From assembly GCF_009928425.1 (NCBI RefSeq), contig NZ_JAABNS010000001.1, positions 1,054,001 through 1,118,000 on the forward strand: a DNA stretch of 64,000 nt. The letters are read 5' to 3'. A program made the position numbers and the translations under genes. The notes under the pieces are model-generated. The model worked only from the letters and a program-made list of their open reading frames with translations, did no database searches and was not told the origin of the DNA. The stretch's first letter is position 1, and every line of letters begins with the position of its first letter. The DNA comes from Pseudarthrobacter sp. ATCC 49987 (GTDB lineage Bacteria; Actinomycetota; Actinomycetes; Actinomycetales; Micrococcaceae). Below, in pieces: positions 9,977 through 18,969 of the stretch.

Positions 9977-10795
9977 ATGAGTTTTGACCCGGCGTCGTAC
10001 GTCTTCAGCCAGCCTTCCGCCCCGACCCCGATCCGCGCCTCCACCGTTCTCCCGGCGCGCCGGGAGAACGTGGAGCTCCGCACGAGTGACGGACACCGGC
10101 TGGTCGGCGAGCTGGCGCTTCCGGAGTCCGGCGGGATCAAGGCGACCCTGATCACCCTCCATCCCCTGCCGACCCACGGCGGGTTCATGGACTCGCACGT
10201 CTACCGGAAAGCCTCCTACCGGCTGCCCGCGCTGGCCGGAATCGCGGTGCTCCGGTTCAACACCAGGGGCACCGGCTCGCCGCGCGGAACCAGCGAGGGA
10301 GCCTTCGAGGAGGGAATCGGCGAACGCCTGGACGTCGAGGCGGCCGTGAAGTTCGCCGTGGACCGGGGCCTGCCGAACCGCTGGCTCGTGGGCTGGTCCT
10401 TCGGCACCGAGCTCGCGCTGATGTACGGCGCGTCGGAACCGGTGGCTTCCGAGGTGGAGGGCGCGATCCTGCTCTCGCCGCCGCTGCACCGGGCCACCGG
10501 GGTGCACCTCAAGGAATGGGCGGCGTCAGGCAAGCCGCTCAAGGTCCTGGTTCCCGAACTTGACGATTACCTCCAGCCGGCCGAGGCCGCGGAGCGCTTT
10601 GCGGTGGTGCCCCAGGCCCGCGTTGTGGGCGTGGACGGAGCCAAGCACCTGTGGGTGGGGGAGAAGTACGCCGGCCGGGTGCTCAACGAGATTGTCGGGG
10701 AGGTCCTGCCCGGCGGCCTGCCGGGCGGATCCGGCGCAGAGCGTTCTGAACTGCCCCAGGAGTGGGCCGGTCCGGTGGCCACGGCACACGCCTGA
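9977..10795 (+). CDS. Alpha/beta-hydrolase
   Basis: A 272-residue cytoplasmic alpha/beta-hydrolase. It shows TLITLHPLPTHGG (oxyanion-hole loop), VLRFNTRGTGSPRG after strand 4, and the nucleophile elbow GWSFG with serine 141. The late histidine is in GAKHLWVGE. This layout matches the KANL3/Tex30-like and dienelactone-hydrolase-like groups; the substrate cannot be told from sequence. No signal peptide is visible. A TAAGCT box six bases before the ATG marks it as a single leaderless transcription unit. Confidence 0.85.
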   Translation: MSFDPASYVFSQPSAPTPIRASTVLPARRENVELRTSDGHRLVGELALPESGGIKATLITLHPLPTHGGFMDSHVYRKASYRLPALAGIAVLRFNTRGTGSPRGTSEGAFEEGIGERLDVEAAVKFAVDRGLPNRWLVGWSFGTELALMYGASEPVASEVEGAILLSPPLHRATGVHLKEWAASGKPLKVLVPELDDYLQPAEAAERFAVVPQARVVGVDGAKHLWVGEKYAGRVLNEIVGEVLPGGLPGGSGAERSELPQEWAGPVATAHA

Positions 10796-10813
10796 GGGCG
10801 CGCCAGTTCCTGT

Positions 10814-12112
10814 TTAGTGCTTGTCCTGGCGGACGATGAAGATCTCCTTGACCAGGAGCATGATGGCCGCGGCGGTGGGGATGGCGATCAGTGCGCCGAG
10901 GACGCCGAGCAGGCTGCCGCCGGCGATCACCGAGATGACCGCGACGGCGCCGGGCACGGCGACGGCCTTCTGCATGATGCGCGGGGAGATGAAGTAGGCC
11001 TCGAACTGCAGGTAGGCGAAGTAGCAGATGGCGTAGACCACTGCCGTCTGCCAGCCCGCCGTGAGGGCAATCAGCGTGACGATGACCCCGGCAATCAGGC
11101 CGCCGACCAGGGGAATGAAGGCCAGCAGGGCCACGACGAACGCCAGCAGCACGGCGAACGGGACGCCCACGATCGACATCACAATGAACGCAAAGGTGGC
11201 GTTCACCAGGGCGACGACGGCCTGGCCGATCACGTAGTTGCCCACCGAGCCGGTAATTTCCTCGGACAGGGCCTCGACCCTGGCCCGGCGGGACCGCGGA
11301 GCAAGCCGGTAGCCCCACTTCTTCATGGCCGGCAGTGCGGCCAGGAAGTAGAGGCTCAGCACCAGCACGATGAGCGCGCCGAACAAGCCGTTCGCCACAG
11401 TGGAGCCGAACCCGACGACGCCGCCGAAGATCCCGCCCATCGCCTCCGGGTTGTTGACGAACTTCTCCAGCTCCTGGGTGATGCGTTCGCGCACCCCGTA
11501 CTGGTTGTCAATGCTGCGGAAGAAATCTGAGTTGATGAAGTCCGCGACCCAGCGGGGTGCCTCCTCGACGATCTGGGTGACCTGCTGGACGATTGTCGGG
11601 ATCAGCGTGGCGAAGAATGCGGCAATGGCCAGGCCCAGGGTGGCAACGGCGATCACAATTCCCGCGGCGCGGGGGACCCTTTTCGCCTCAAGCCAGCGCA
11701 CCACCGGGTCCAGGCCCAGGGCGATGAAGAGCGCCGCCACGATCCAGAGCAGAAGTTGCGTCGTGTTGGAGCCGATCCAGTACACGAGCAGTGCCACGCC
11801 GACGCCGACGGTCCCCATGAATCCCACGTAGAGGGGGTGCTGGGAGGACATCCGCGGGCCGGGATTGCCGAAGCGGGTGCCCTCCTCGGTCCCGGGCGCC
11901 GTCCTGTCCTCTACCTGCTCCGGGGGCATCTCGAAGCGGAGCCGCGGCTGGGCCCCCGGGAGGGGCTGGCGCAGGCGGTGCGCCATCGAGTTCAGCACTC
12001 CGGCAAGGGCTACGCGGCGCGGGGAAGCGTGCTCTTGCGGACTTCCCACCGTGCTGCCGGATTCCTGCTTTTCTTCCGGTCCTGAGGGGGACGAGTCCGT
12101 GTGTCCAGTCAC
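10814..12112 (-). CDS. AI-2E family transporter (PerM/TqsA type)
   Basis: A 432-residue inner-membrane permease. A hydrophilic N-terminus of about 105 residues precedes membrane segments starting at YVGFMGTVGVGVALLVYWI; the family hallmark double glycines and the C-terminal cluster (IVGVPFAVLLAFVVALLAFIPLVGGLIAGVIVTLIAL, FYISPRIMQKAV-like, GSLLGVLGALIAIPTAAAIMLLVKEIF) are all present. Family members export or import small molecules such as autoinducer-2 or exchange Na+/H+; the substrate here is unknown. It uses a GTG start at 12112 and is convergent with the upstream hydrolase. Confidence 0.88.
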   Translation of the reverse strand: MTGHTDSSPSGPEEKQESGSTVGSPQEHASPRRVALAGVLNSMAHRLRQPLPGAQPRLRFEMPPEQVEDRTAPGTEEGTRFGNPGPRMSSQHPLYVGFMGTVGVGVALLVYWIGSNTTQLLLWIVAALFIALGLDPVVRWLEAKRVPRAAGIVIAVATLGLAIAAFFATLIPTIVQQVTQIVEEAPRWVADFINSDFFRSIDNQYGVRERITQELEKFVNNPEAMGGIFGGVVGFGSTVANGLFGALIVLVLSLYFLAALPAMKKWGYRLAPRSRRARVEALSEEITGSVGNYVIGQAVVALVNATFAFIVMSIVGVPFAVLLAFVVALLAFIPLVGGLIAGVIVTLIALTAGWQTAVVYAICYFAYLQFEAYFISPRIMQKAVAVPGAVAVISVIAGGSLLGVLGALIAIPTAAAIMLLVKEIFIVRQDKH

Positions 12113-12315
12113 TGCGTTGAAAGCCCTTTATCCTCTGTATTACCCCGGCGGAGTCGCGGTGGCGGCCCCCATGTGATGATCACGCCAAACACTATCAGCA
12201 GGCGTGTTTTAGCTCGCCCAGGCGGCTGCCGCGGGTGCCGACGGAGCCGTTGACAAACCGTCCGATCTGACTCCGTGGTAACAAAACGGTTACTATTGAA
12301 GCTAAGTGTCCGCTG

Positions 12316-14190
12316 ATGATAGGTAATATTTTGCGTTTCAAGACTGCAGTTGCATTAGTGCTGCTGGGCCTCCTGACACTGCTGGCCGGCATCGGCCAGA
12401 GGACATTCTGGGCTCCGGCCGAGACCGTGACCGCCACCGCACCTGCCGGCACTGCCGCGCCGCTGACCGTTTTTGACGCGAAGCTCCGCACGCTGCACAA
12501 CGGCACGGTGACGATCAACGTCAAGGGCGAAGGCAGCTTCATGCTGGCCGCCGGCCGACCGGACGACGTCGAGGCCTGGGTCGGCAATACCGCGCACAAC
12601 ACCGTCTCCGGTGTCTCCGGGGACGGCAAGGCCCTGCAGTTGACGCATGCTGACGGGGAAGCCACCGCGCCCTCGCCGGCCGGCTCGGACCTGTGGGTAA
12701 GTACGGAGAACGCCAGCGGCGAGCTGAAGTACAACTGGACCCCGCCGGCGGACGGCGACTGGTCTCTGCTGCTTGCGACGGACGGCACCAAGCCCGCCCC
12801 GAGCTCGATCACCATGACCTTCCCGAACGACACGTCCACTCCGTGGGCCATTCCCTTGATGGTTCTCGGCGGCCTGATGATCCTGGCCGGCGCCGCGCTT
12901 CTGGTGCTCAAGCCCAAAGCGGCCACCCGCGGCGGTTCGGGCAGCGGCGGTTCCGGCAGTGGCGGAAGCATGTTCGCCCGCCGTGCGCAGGCCAAGGCCG
13001 CGGCACGCAGCGAAGCCCGGAAATCCACCGAATCCACGGAAGCGGTTCCTGTGGTTGGTTCGCCCACGGTTGACCCGAAGGGCACAGATTCGAAGGCTGC
13101 TGACCCCAAGGCCGCTGACCCGAAGGGCATCCCCGGGCAGCTCACCGCCACGCCGGCGACCGTGACGCAGCGGCTCCGGCGCTCCGGCGTGGTCGTGGCC
13201 GTGCTGACCGCCACGGCCGTCGCCGGCAGCGGCGTCGCGGCCCAGGCCAGCCAGACGCCGGCCCCGTCGCCGGGCACATCCTCTGCCGCCGCGGCGCAGG
13301 CTCCGGATTCTCCGGTCCTGGTGGACGCCCAGTTCCGCCGCATCCTCGAGCAGGTTGCCAGCGCGGTCGACGCCGGCGACGCCGCCAAGGACGCCAGCAA
13401 GCTGGAGCCGCGCGTGGCAGGGCCCGAGCTCGAGGTCCGCACGCAGAACTACAAGATCCGTTCCCAGGTCGGCTCGTACGAGGCCCGGATGCCTGTCCGT
13501 GCCACCAAACTCCTCACCACGGTGGTCACCAACAAGCGCAGCTGGCCGCGCACCGTCATGGCCGTCACCCAGGGCGAGGGGAACGTCGTTCCGCAGCTGC
13601 TCACCCTGACCCAGGCCTCCCCGCGGGAGAATTACAAGCTGGTCCTCACCACGCCGCTCCAGCCGGGAACCACCTTCCCGGGGATCGCGCGGGGCGGCAC
13701 CGAGACGCTGGCACCCGCTGACAAGTCGGGGCTGCTCTACAGCGGCGAGGAGGCGCTGGGCGGGCTGGGCGACCGGCTGAACTCCGCCGATTCCGCGTTC
13801 AAGGACAAGCTCGCCGAGGGCGCATCCTCCCCGTACATTGCGGACACGCTGGCCTACCAGGCCGATGTGGTGAACTCCGGCGTCAACGGCACCTTCTCCT
13901 TCACCCACAAGCTGGTCCCGGAAAGCGTTGTGGTGTTCCGGACCGCCGACGGCGGGGCGCTGGCACTGGGCCGCCTGAACTTCGGCTTCGATGGCGCTCC
14001 GAAGGCGTCCGGCGACAAGCTGACGATCGGCGATGACGCAGCCGCCCTCGCCGGCGGCAAGGAGACCAGCACCGGCATGGTGCTGAACTTCGCCGAGTCC
14101 GTGGCCGTCTACATCCCGCCGGCAGGGTCCCAGGACCCGATGAAACTCGTGGCCGCCACCCGCGGCCTCGTGGGAGCCAGCTTCAAATAG
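12316..14190 (+). CDS. Large membrane protein of unknown function
   Basis: A 624-residue protein that I do not recognise. It has an N-terminal membrane segment (about residues 10-28), an extracytoplasmic domain of about 145 residues (TVFDAKLRTLHNGTVTINVKGEGSFMLAAGRPDDVEAWVG), a second membrane segment (176-199, ending VLKPKAA), a glycine-serine linker near 205-217, a basic Ala-rich stretch with short repeats of the ADPKA type (about 253-270), a third hydrophobic segment (289-311), and a C-terminal domain of about 300 residues, presumably outside the membrane. The ATG at 12316 lacks a good ribosome site; a TTG at 12331 has AGG seven bases before it and is the alternative. A hairpin terminator follows. 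Confidence 0.7.
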   Translation: MIGNILRFKTAVALVLLGLLTLLAGIGQRTFWAPAETVTATAPAGTAAPLTVFDAKLRTLHNGTVTINVKGEGSFMLAAGRPDDVEAWVGNTAHNTVSGVSGDGKALQLTHADGEATAPSPAGSDLWVSTENASGELKYNWTPPADGDWSLLLATDGTKPAPSSITMTFPNDTSTPWAIPLMVLGGLMILAGAALLVLKPKAATRGGSGSGGSGSGGSMFARRAQAKAAARSEARKSTESTEAVPVVGSPTVDPKGTDSKAADPKAADPKGIPGQLTATPATVTQRLRRSGVVVAVLTATAVAGSGVAAQASQTPAPSPGTSSAAAAQAPDSPVLVDAQFRRILEQVASAVDAGDAAKDASKLEPRVAGPELEVRTQNYKIRSQVGSYEARMPVRATKLLTTVVTNKRSWPRTVMAVTQGEGNVVPQLLTLTQASPRENYKLVLTTPLQPGTTFPGIARGGTETLAPADKSGLLYSGEEALGGLGDRLNSADSAFKDKLAEGASSPYIADTLAYQADVVNSGVNGTFSFTHKLVPESVVVFRTADGGALALGRLNFGFDGAPKASGDKLTIGDDAAALAGGKETSTGMVLNFAESVAVYIPPAGSQDPMKLVAATRGLVGASFK

Positions 14191-14246
14191 GCCCGGCCGC
14201 ACGGAGTACCGACAGAGACGGGGCAGAGAATCAGTACCGACAGGAG

Positions 14247-14273
14247 AGACCTGGCCGCAAGGCCGGGTCTTTT
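14247..14273 (+). terminator. Intrinsic terminator after the 12316 membrane protein
   Basis: Stem 14247-14256 / 14261-14270 with a GCAA tetraloop and one G-T pair, followed by TTT. Confidence 0.85.
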
Positions 14274-14319
14274 CCGTCGCACGGCCCCTTCAAGTGGCAC
14301 CGGCCCGGGCTGATGTGGC

Positions 14320-14325
14320 TAGAGT
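14320..14325 (+). promoter_or_regulatory. Leaderless -10 element of the CnoX-like gene
   Basis: TAGAGT ending 6 nt before the ATG at 14332. Confidence 0.65.
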
Positions 14326-14331
14326 GGAACC

Positions 14332-15330
14332 ATGACTTCGCCAGCTTCCCGCCCGGTCCCGCCAGCTGCCGCCAACCCGCTCAACCTGCGGGGCGCCGTC
14401 GATCTGTCCTCCTTGAAACAGCGTCCCGCGCCGCCTGCCGCCGCCGGCGCACCCGTTGTGCCCGGGGCGCCTGCCGCGGGCAACGGCGATGCAGAGCGGG
14501 CCGGCCGTCCGCTTCGCGTGGACATCACCGAAGCCAATTTCCAGGAACTCGTGGAACTGTCGGCCCAGGTCCCGGTCGTCGTTGCGCTCTGGGCGGCCTA
14601 TTCGCCCGGCTCCGCCGAACTGGTGGACGTGCTCGAGCGGATCGTTGACAGTTATGCGGGCCAACTGGTTCTCGGTGCCGCGGACGTTGAAGTGTTCCCA
14701 CAGCTGGCCCAGGCGTTCCAGGTCCAGGCCGTGCCCACCGCGGTGGCGCTCGTCAAGGGCCAGCCGGTGCCCCTCTTCCAGGGCGGTGCCGAGGAACCGC
14801 AGGTCCGCAGCCTGCTGGACGAACTTCTCAAGGTCGCCGCCGCCAATGGCGTGACCGGTCGGATCGGCGCGGGCGGACCCGGCGCCGCCGAGCCCGAGGC
14901 CCCGCCGCTGCCGCCCCTGCACCAGAAGGCGTATGACGCGATCGAGGCCGGAGACTACGCCGCCGCCGCGGACGCCTACCGACAGGCCCTCCTGGAGATG
15001 CCCGCTGACGCCGAAGCCAAGGCCGGGCTCGCGCAGGTGGAACTGATGGACCGGCTCCAGCCGCTCTCCGCCGCGGACACCGAAGCGCTGCGCCAGAAAG
15101 CCGCCACCGAGCCGGACAACCTTGCGGCCCAGCTCGGCGTGGCCGACGTGGACGTCGCCGGCGGACACGTCGAGGACGGTCTCGGACGGATCGTCGCGTT
15201 CATCGGCAGGAACTTCGGCCCGGAGCGGGAAACGGCACGGGTCAGGCTGCTGGAACTGTTCGACGTCGTGGGCACCGGCGATGACCGCGTCGCAAAAGCG
15301 CGGCAGAACCTCGCGCGGGTGCTCTTCTGA
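14332..15330 (+). CDS. Thioredoxin-fold / TPR co-chaperone (CnoX/YbbN-like)
   Basis: A 332-residue protein with a disordered N-terminus (about 1-58), a thioredoxin-like domain (about 60-180) and a C-terminal TPR-type helical domain (about 200-332, with YDAIEAGDYAAAADAYRQALLEMP). In E. coli CnoX this arrangement gives a holdase that hands oxidatively damaged clients to GroEL. The place of the redox CxxC is SPGS (residues 91-94), so there is no thiol chemistry at that site. The stop shares one base with the next gene's ATG (TGATG), implying translational coupling with the old yellow enzyme downstream. Confidence 0.85.
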   Translation: MTSPASRPVPPAAANPLNLRGAVDLSSLKQRPAPPAAAGAPVVPGAPAAGNGDAERAGRPLRVDITEANFQELVELSAQVPVVVALWAAYSPGSAELVDVLERIVDSYAGQLVLGAADVEVFPQLAQAFQVQAVPTAVALVKGQPVPLFQGGAEEPQVRSLLDELLKVAAANGVTGRIGAGGPGAAEPEAPPLPPLHQKAYDAIEAGDYAAAADAYRQALLEMPADAEAKAGLAQVELMDRLQPLSAADTEALRQKAATEPDNLAAQLGVADVDVAGGHVEDGLGRIVAFIGRNFGPERETARVRLLELFDVVGTGDDRVAKARQNLARVLF

Positions 15331-16430
15331 TGGGGTCCGCCCTCTTCACGCCGCTGGAACTGCGCTCCCTGCACCTGCGGCACCGCGGCTGGGTGTCGCC
15401 CATGTGCCAGTACAGCTGCGAACCGGAAACCGGGGAAGGCGTCCCCAACGACTGGCACCTGATGCATCTGGGCTCCTTCGCCACCGGCGGGGCGGCCCTG
15501 ATCCTCACCGAGGCGGCCGCCGTGAACGCCGCCGGACGGATCAGCCCCCGCGACGCCGGACTCTACAACGACGACCAGGCGGCAGCGTGGGAACGGATCG
15601 CCTCCTTCGTGCACCGGCACGGCACCGCCGACACCAAGATCGGCACCCAGCTCGCGCACGCCGGCCGGAAGGCATCCTCCTACTGGCCGTTCTCCGGCAA
15701 GAAGGGCACCGTGGCTGCCCGCGACGGCGGCTGGCCCACCGTTGGTCCCGGCACCGGAGCCTTTGACGGCTACGAGGCCCCCTCGGCAATGACGGAGCAG
15801 GAGATCGACGGCGTGATCGCCGATTTCGCCGATGCTGCTGTCCGGGCCGTCGGAGCCGGCTTCGACACGATCGAGATCCATGGCGCCCACGGCTACCTCC
15901 TGCACCAGTTCCAGAGCCCGCTGGTCAACGACCGCACCGACGGCTGGGGCGGCGACGAGGCCGGGCGGAACCGGCTGACCCTCGCCGTGGTCGACGCCGT
16001 GCGAAACGTCATTCCAGACTCCATGCCGCTGCTGCTCCGGATCTCCGCCTCTGACTGGGCCGAAGGCGGCATCGACGTCGAAGCGTCGGTTCGGATGGCC
16101 AGGGCAGCCTCGGAACGCGGCGTGGACCTCGTGGACGTTTCCAGCGGCGGCGCCGTCGACTACCAGCAGATCCCGGTGGGACCGGGCTACCAGACCGGCT
16201 TTGCCGCTCGGATCCGCCGGGAAACCGGGGTCAGGACCGGCACCGTGGGACTGCTGACCTCCGCCGGCCAGGCCGAGCACGCTGTTGCGACCGGCCAGGC
16301 TGACGGTGTCTTCATCGCCCGTGCCGCCCTGCGCGATCCGCACTGGTGGCTGCGGGCAGCGTTCGAACTTGGCGAGGATCTGGCGTGGCCGCCGCAGTAC
16401 GAACGGGCCATTCCACGCCACTCCTTCTGA
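15330..16430 (+). CDS. NADPH dehydrogenase, old yellow enzyme family (YqjM/NamA-like)
   Basis: A 366-residue FMN-dependent ene-reductase that reduces activated C=C bonds with NADPH. The N-terminus SALFTPLELRSLHLRHR and the block WVSPMCQYSCEPETGEGVPNDWHLMHLGSFA fit the thermophilic-like (YqjM) subgroup, with the regulatory cysteine in MCQYS. HGAHGYLLHQFQSPLVNDRTDGWGG carries FMN and substrate contacts, and TSAGQAEHAV...DGVFIARAALRDPHW forms the phosphate-binding end. It directly overlaps the CnoX-like gene, which hints at a shared role under oxidative or electrophile stress (inference). Confidence 0.93.
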   Translation: MGSALFTPLELRSLHLRHRGWVSPMCQYSCEPETGEGVPNDWHLMHLGSFATGGAALILTEAAAVNAAGRISPRDAGLYNDDQAAAWERIASFVHRHGTADTKIGTQLAHAGRKASSYWPFSGKKGTVAARDGGWPTVGPGTGAFDGYEAPSAMTEQEIDGVIADFADAAVRAVGAGFDTIEIHGAHGYLLHQFQSPLVNDRTDGWGGDEAGRNRLTLAVVDAVRNVIPDSMPLLLRISASDWAEGGIDVEASVRMARAASERGVDLVDVSSGGAVDYQQIPVGPGYQTGFAARIRRETGVRTGTVGLLTSAGQAEHAVATGQADGVFIARAALRDPHWWLRAAFELGEDLAWPPQYERAIPRHSF

Positions 16431-16494
16431 CGGGAGGTTCCCTGCCTGCGGAGGTTACGCCTTGCGGACGATCCCTTCCGCGCACCGGGGCGGT

Positions 16495-16500
16495 TAGTCT
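16495..16500 (+). promoter_or_regulatory. Leaderless -10 element of the ABC transporter
   Basis: TAGTCT ending 6 nt before the ATG at 16507. Confidence 0.65.
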
Positions 16501-16506
16501 AACGAC

Positions 16507-17313
16507 ATGACTTTTCAGCAACCGCACCCGCATGCCCCTGAAAGCCAGCCGGGGGCGCCTGTTCCCGCGCTGTCGCTGCGCGGTCTCGCCAAGCGCTTCG
16601 GCGACAAGATCGCCGTCGACGGTATCAGCCTGGACGTCCCGGCCGGTTCCTTCTACGGGATCGTCGGACCCAATGGCGCCGGCAAGACCACCACCCTCTC
16701 GATGGCCACCGGACTGCTGCGGCCCGAGTTCGGCACCGCGCTGGTGCACGGAGTGGATGTCTGGAAGCACCCGCTGGAGGCCAAGAAGCTGATGGGCATC
16801 CTCCCGGACGGTGTCCGGCTCTTTGACCGGCTGACCGGCGAGCAGCTGGTCAGCTACGCCGGGCTGCTGCGCGGTATGGAGAAGGACGTCGTGGCCGAAC
16901 GCGTCAGGGAACTGCTCGCCGCCCTGGACCTGACCCCCGACGCCGGAACGCTCGTGGTGGACTACTCCGCCGGCATGACCAAGAAGATAGCCCTCGCTTC
17001 CGCGCTGATCCACGCACCCCGCCTGCTGGTCCTCGATGAGCCGTTTGAGTCCGTGGACCCCGTCTCCGCTGCCAACATCCGCGACATCCTGGACCGGTAC
17101 GTGGCGTCCGGCGGCACCGTCATTGTCTCCAGCCACGTGATGGACCTGGTCCAGCGGATGTGCGACCACGTCGCCGTAGTCGCCGCCGGTCGTGTCCTCG
17201 CGGCCGGGACGGTGGACGCGGTCCGCGCGGGCGAGTCCCTCGAAGACCGCTTCGTCCAGCTGGTCGGCGGCCGCAACCACACGGAGGGGCTGGAATGGTT
17301 GCGCACCTTCTAA
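16507..17313 (+). CDS. ABC transporter ATP-binding protein
   Basis: A 268-residue ABC ATPase of the exporter (CcmA-like) class. The Walker A is GPNGAGKTTT (about residues 54-63), the Q-loop region is MGILPDGVRLFDRLTGEQL, the signature is degenerate (DYSAGMTKKIALASAL) and Walker B is LLVLDEPFESVDP, with the switch histidine in VIVSSHVMDLV. The first 20 residues are Pro/Gln-rich. It overlaps the permease gene by 19 nt, so the two form one export unit; the substrate is unknown. Confidence 0.95.
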   Translation: MTFQQPHPHAPESQPGAPVPALSLRGLAKRFGDKIAVDGISLDVPAGSFYGIVGPNGAGKTTTLSMATGLLRPEFGTALVHGVDVWKHPLEAKKLMGILPDGVRLFDRLTGEQLVSYAGLLRGMEKDVVAERVRELLAALDLTPDAGTLVVDYSAGMTKKIALASALIHAPRLLVLDEPFESVDPVSAANIRDILDRYVASGGTVIVSSHVMDLVQRMCDHVAVVAAGRVLAAGTVDAVRAGESLEDRFVQLVGGRNHTEGLEWLRTF

Positions 17314-18866
17314 GGCTCAAGCTGACCCTGCTGCGCAACAGCGTCCGGCGCAGCCCCTGGCAGCTGGTGGGCCTTGGCATCGGCACCCTCTATGCGCTCG
17401 GACTCGTGGCGCTTGGCATCACGGGACTGCTGCTCCTCCGCGGGGCGGACGCCGGCCTGGCACAAACCGTTGTGGTGCTGGGCGGTGCCGCGGCGCTGCT
17501 GGGGTGGGCCGTCATCCCGGTCGCAGCCTCAGCCGCCGACATGACCCTCGACCCGACACGGTTCACCACCTTCGCCGTGCCGATGCCGCAGCTGTTGGCC
17601 GGGCTGGCCCTCGGCGGGCTGATCGGCATCCCGGGCACGGCGACCGCGCTGGTGGCCCTTGGCACGGTCGGGACGTGGTCCCGGAGCGTCCCCGGCGTGG
17701 CAGGTGCCCTCATCGGCGCGGTCCTCGGTGTGCTGAGCTGCATCGTGCTGTCAAAAGTGGTCACCACCGCCACGGCGGGCCTGGCGAGTTCCCGCCGTTT
17801 CAAGGATGCCAGCGCGGTAGTCTTCCTGATTCCGCTCGTGCTGATGGGCCCGATCGTGGCCAGTGTCGCTGAGGGGATTGCGGGCTCCGGGAACTTCCTG
17901 ACCGGACTTGCCGGAACGCTGTCGTGGACCCCGGCCGGGGCAGCGTGGTCCCTCGGCGGCGAACTGGCTGCGGGGAGCTACGGCGCCGCCGCGCTCAAGT
18001 TCCTGATCGCGCTTGCCACGCTCGCCGGGCTCGCGCTGTGCTGGAAGCTCCTGCTGCAGCGTGCGCTCGTGACGCCGCCGTACGCCGGCACCTCCAAAAA
18101 ACGCGCCGGAGGACTCGGCTTCTTCGCGCTGTTTCCGGCAACCCCCACCGGTGCGGTGGCTGCGCGGTCACTGAGCTACTGGCTCCGGGACCCGCGGTAT
18201 GCCGGCGCCCTCGTCGTCGTCCCGCTGCTTCCGGTGCTGATGCTGTTCCAGGCCACCCAGACGGGCTCCTACGGAGTGCTCCTCTTTGTCGGCCCGCTGA
18301 CCGCGTTCCTGCTCGCCTGGTCGATCTCAACCGATGTCTCCTATGACAACACCGCCTTCGCACTTCACCTCTCGACGGGAGTGCGGGGGGTCCACGACCG
18401 GCTCGGCCGTGCCGTGGCGTGCATGGTCTTCGCCCTGCCGCTGGTGCTGGCACTCAGCGTACTGCCGTTCCTGTTCGGAGCGGACTGGACGCTCCTGCCC
18501 GGCGTGCTCGGACTCTCACTCGGTGTCCTGTTCAGCGGGATGGGGCTCTCCTCCGTGGTGTCGGCGCGCTACACCGTCGCGGTGCCGCTCCCCGGAGACA
18601 GCCCGTTCAAGAAGCCGCCGGGCAATGTCGCGCAGACGATGGCGGTGCAGTTCGGTGGCATGGGGGTGCTCCTCCTGCTTATGCTCCCCGAAGCGGCCCT
18701 TATGGTGGCACAATCCGTCACCGGCTCGTCCATCTTCGGCTGGATCAACCTGCTCCTGGGCCCGGTCCTGGGGCTGGCTCTGTTCGCCGCAGGGGTCCGG
18801 CTGGGTGGGAAATGGCTCGACGCCCGGGGTCCGGAACTGTTGGCACAGCTGGCCGTCAACCGCTGA
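17295..18866 (+). CDS. ABC transporter permease
   Basis: A 523-residue integral membrane protein starting MVAHLLRLKLTLLRNSVRR. It has about 10-12 hydrophobic segments, beginning WQLVGLGIGTLYALGLVALGITGLLLL, and no nucleotide-binding domain. The ATG at 17295 lies inside the end of the ATPase gene and is preceded by GGAGGGG within that gene, which fixes the start. The pair resembles ATPase/permease exporters conserved in actinobacteria without an assigned substrate. Confidence 0.9.
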   Translation: MVAHLLRLKLTLLRNSVRRSPWQLVGLGIGTLYALGLVALGITGLLLLRGADAGLAQTVVVLGGAAALLGWAVIPVAASAADMTLDPTRFTTFAVPMPQLLAGLALGGLIGIPGTATALVALGTVGTWSRSVPGVAGALIGAVLGVLSCIVLSKVVTTATAGLASSRRFKDASAVVFLIPLVLMGPIVASVAEGIAGSGNFLTGLAGTLSWTPAGAAWSLGGELAAGSYGAAALKFLIALATLAGLALCWKLLLQRALVTPPYAGTSKKRAGGLGFFALFPATPTGAVAARSLSYWLRDPRYAGALVVVPLLPVLMLFQATQTGSYGVLLFVGPLTAFLLAWSISTDVSYDNTAFALHLSTGVRGVHDRLGRAVACMVFALPLVLALSVLPFLFGADWTLLPGVLGLSLGVLFSGMGLSSVVSARYTVAVPLPGDSPFKKPPGNVAQTMAVQFGGMGVLLLLMLPEAALMVAQSVTGSSIFGWINLLLGPVLGLALFAAGVRLGGKWLDARGPELLAQLAVNR

Positions 18867-18969
18867 CGCGGGCGCCGCGGCCGGGACTGCGATACCCTGC
18901 GACTAGGCACAACCGACAGCGGGTGCGGCAAAATCAAGGCACCCGCACAGGCAACCGCAAAGGCAGGCC

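Noticed and set aside
12355..14202. 615-codon open frame opposite the 12316 membrane protein
   Set aside because: I considered it because the plus-strand gene is unrecognised, but the plus strand has clear membrane segments and a terminator in the right place, and the minus frame has none.
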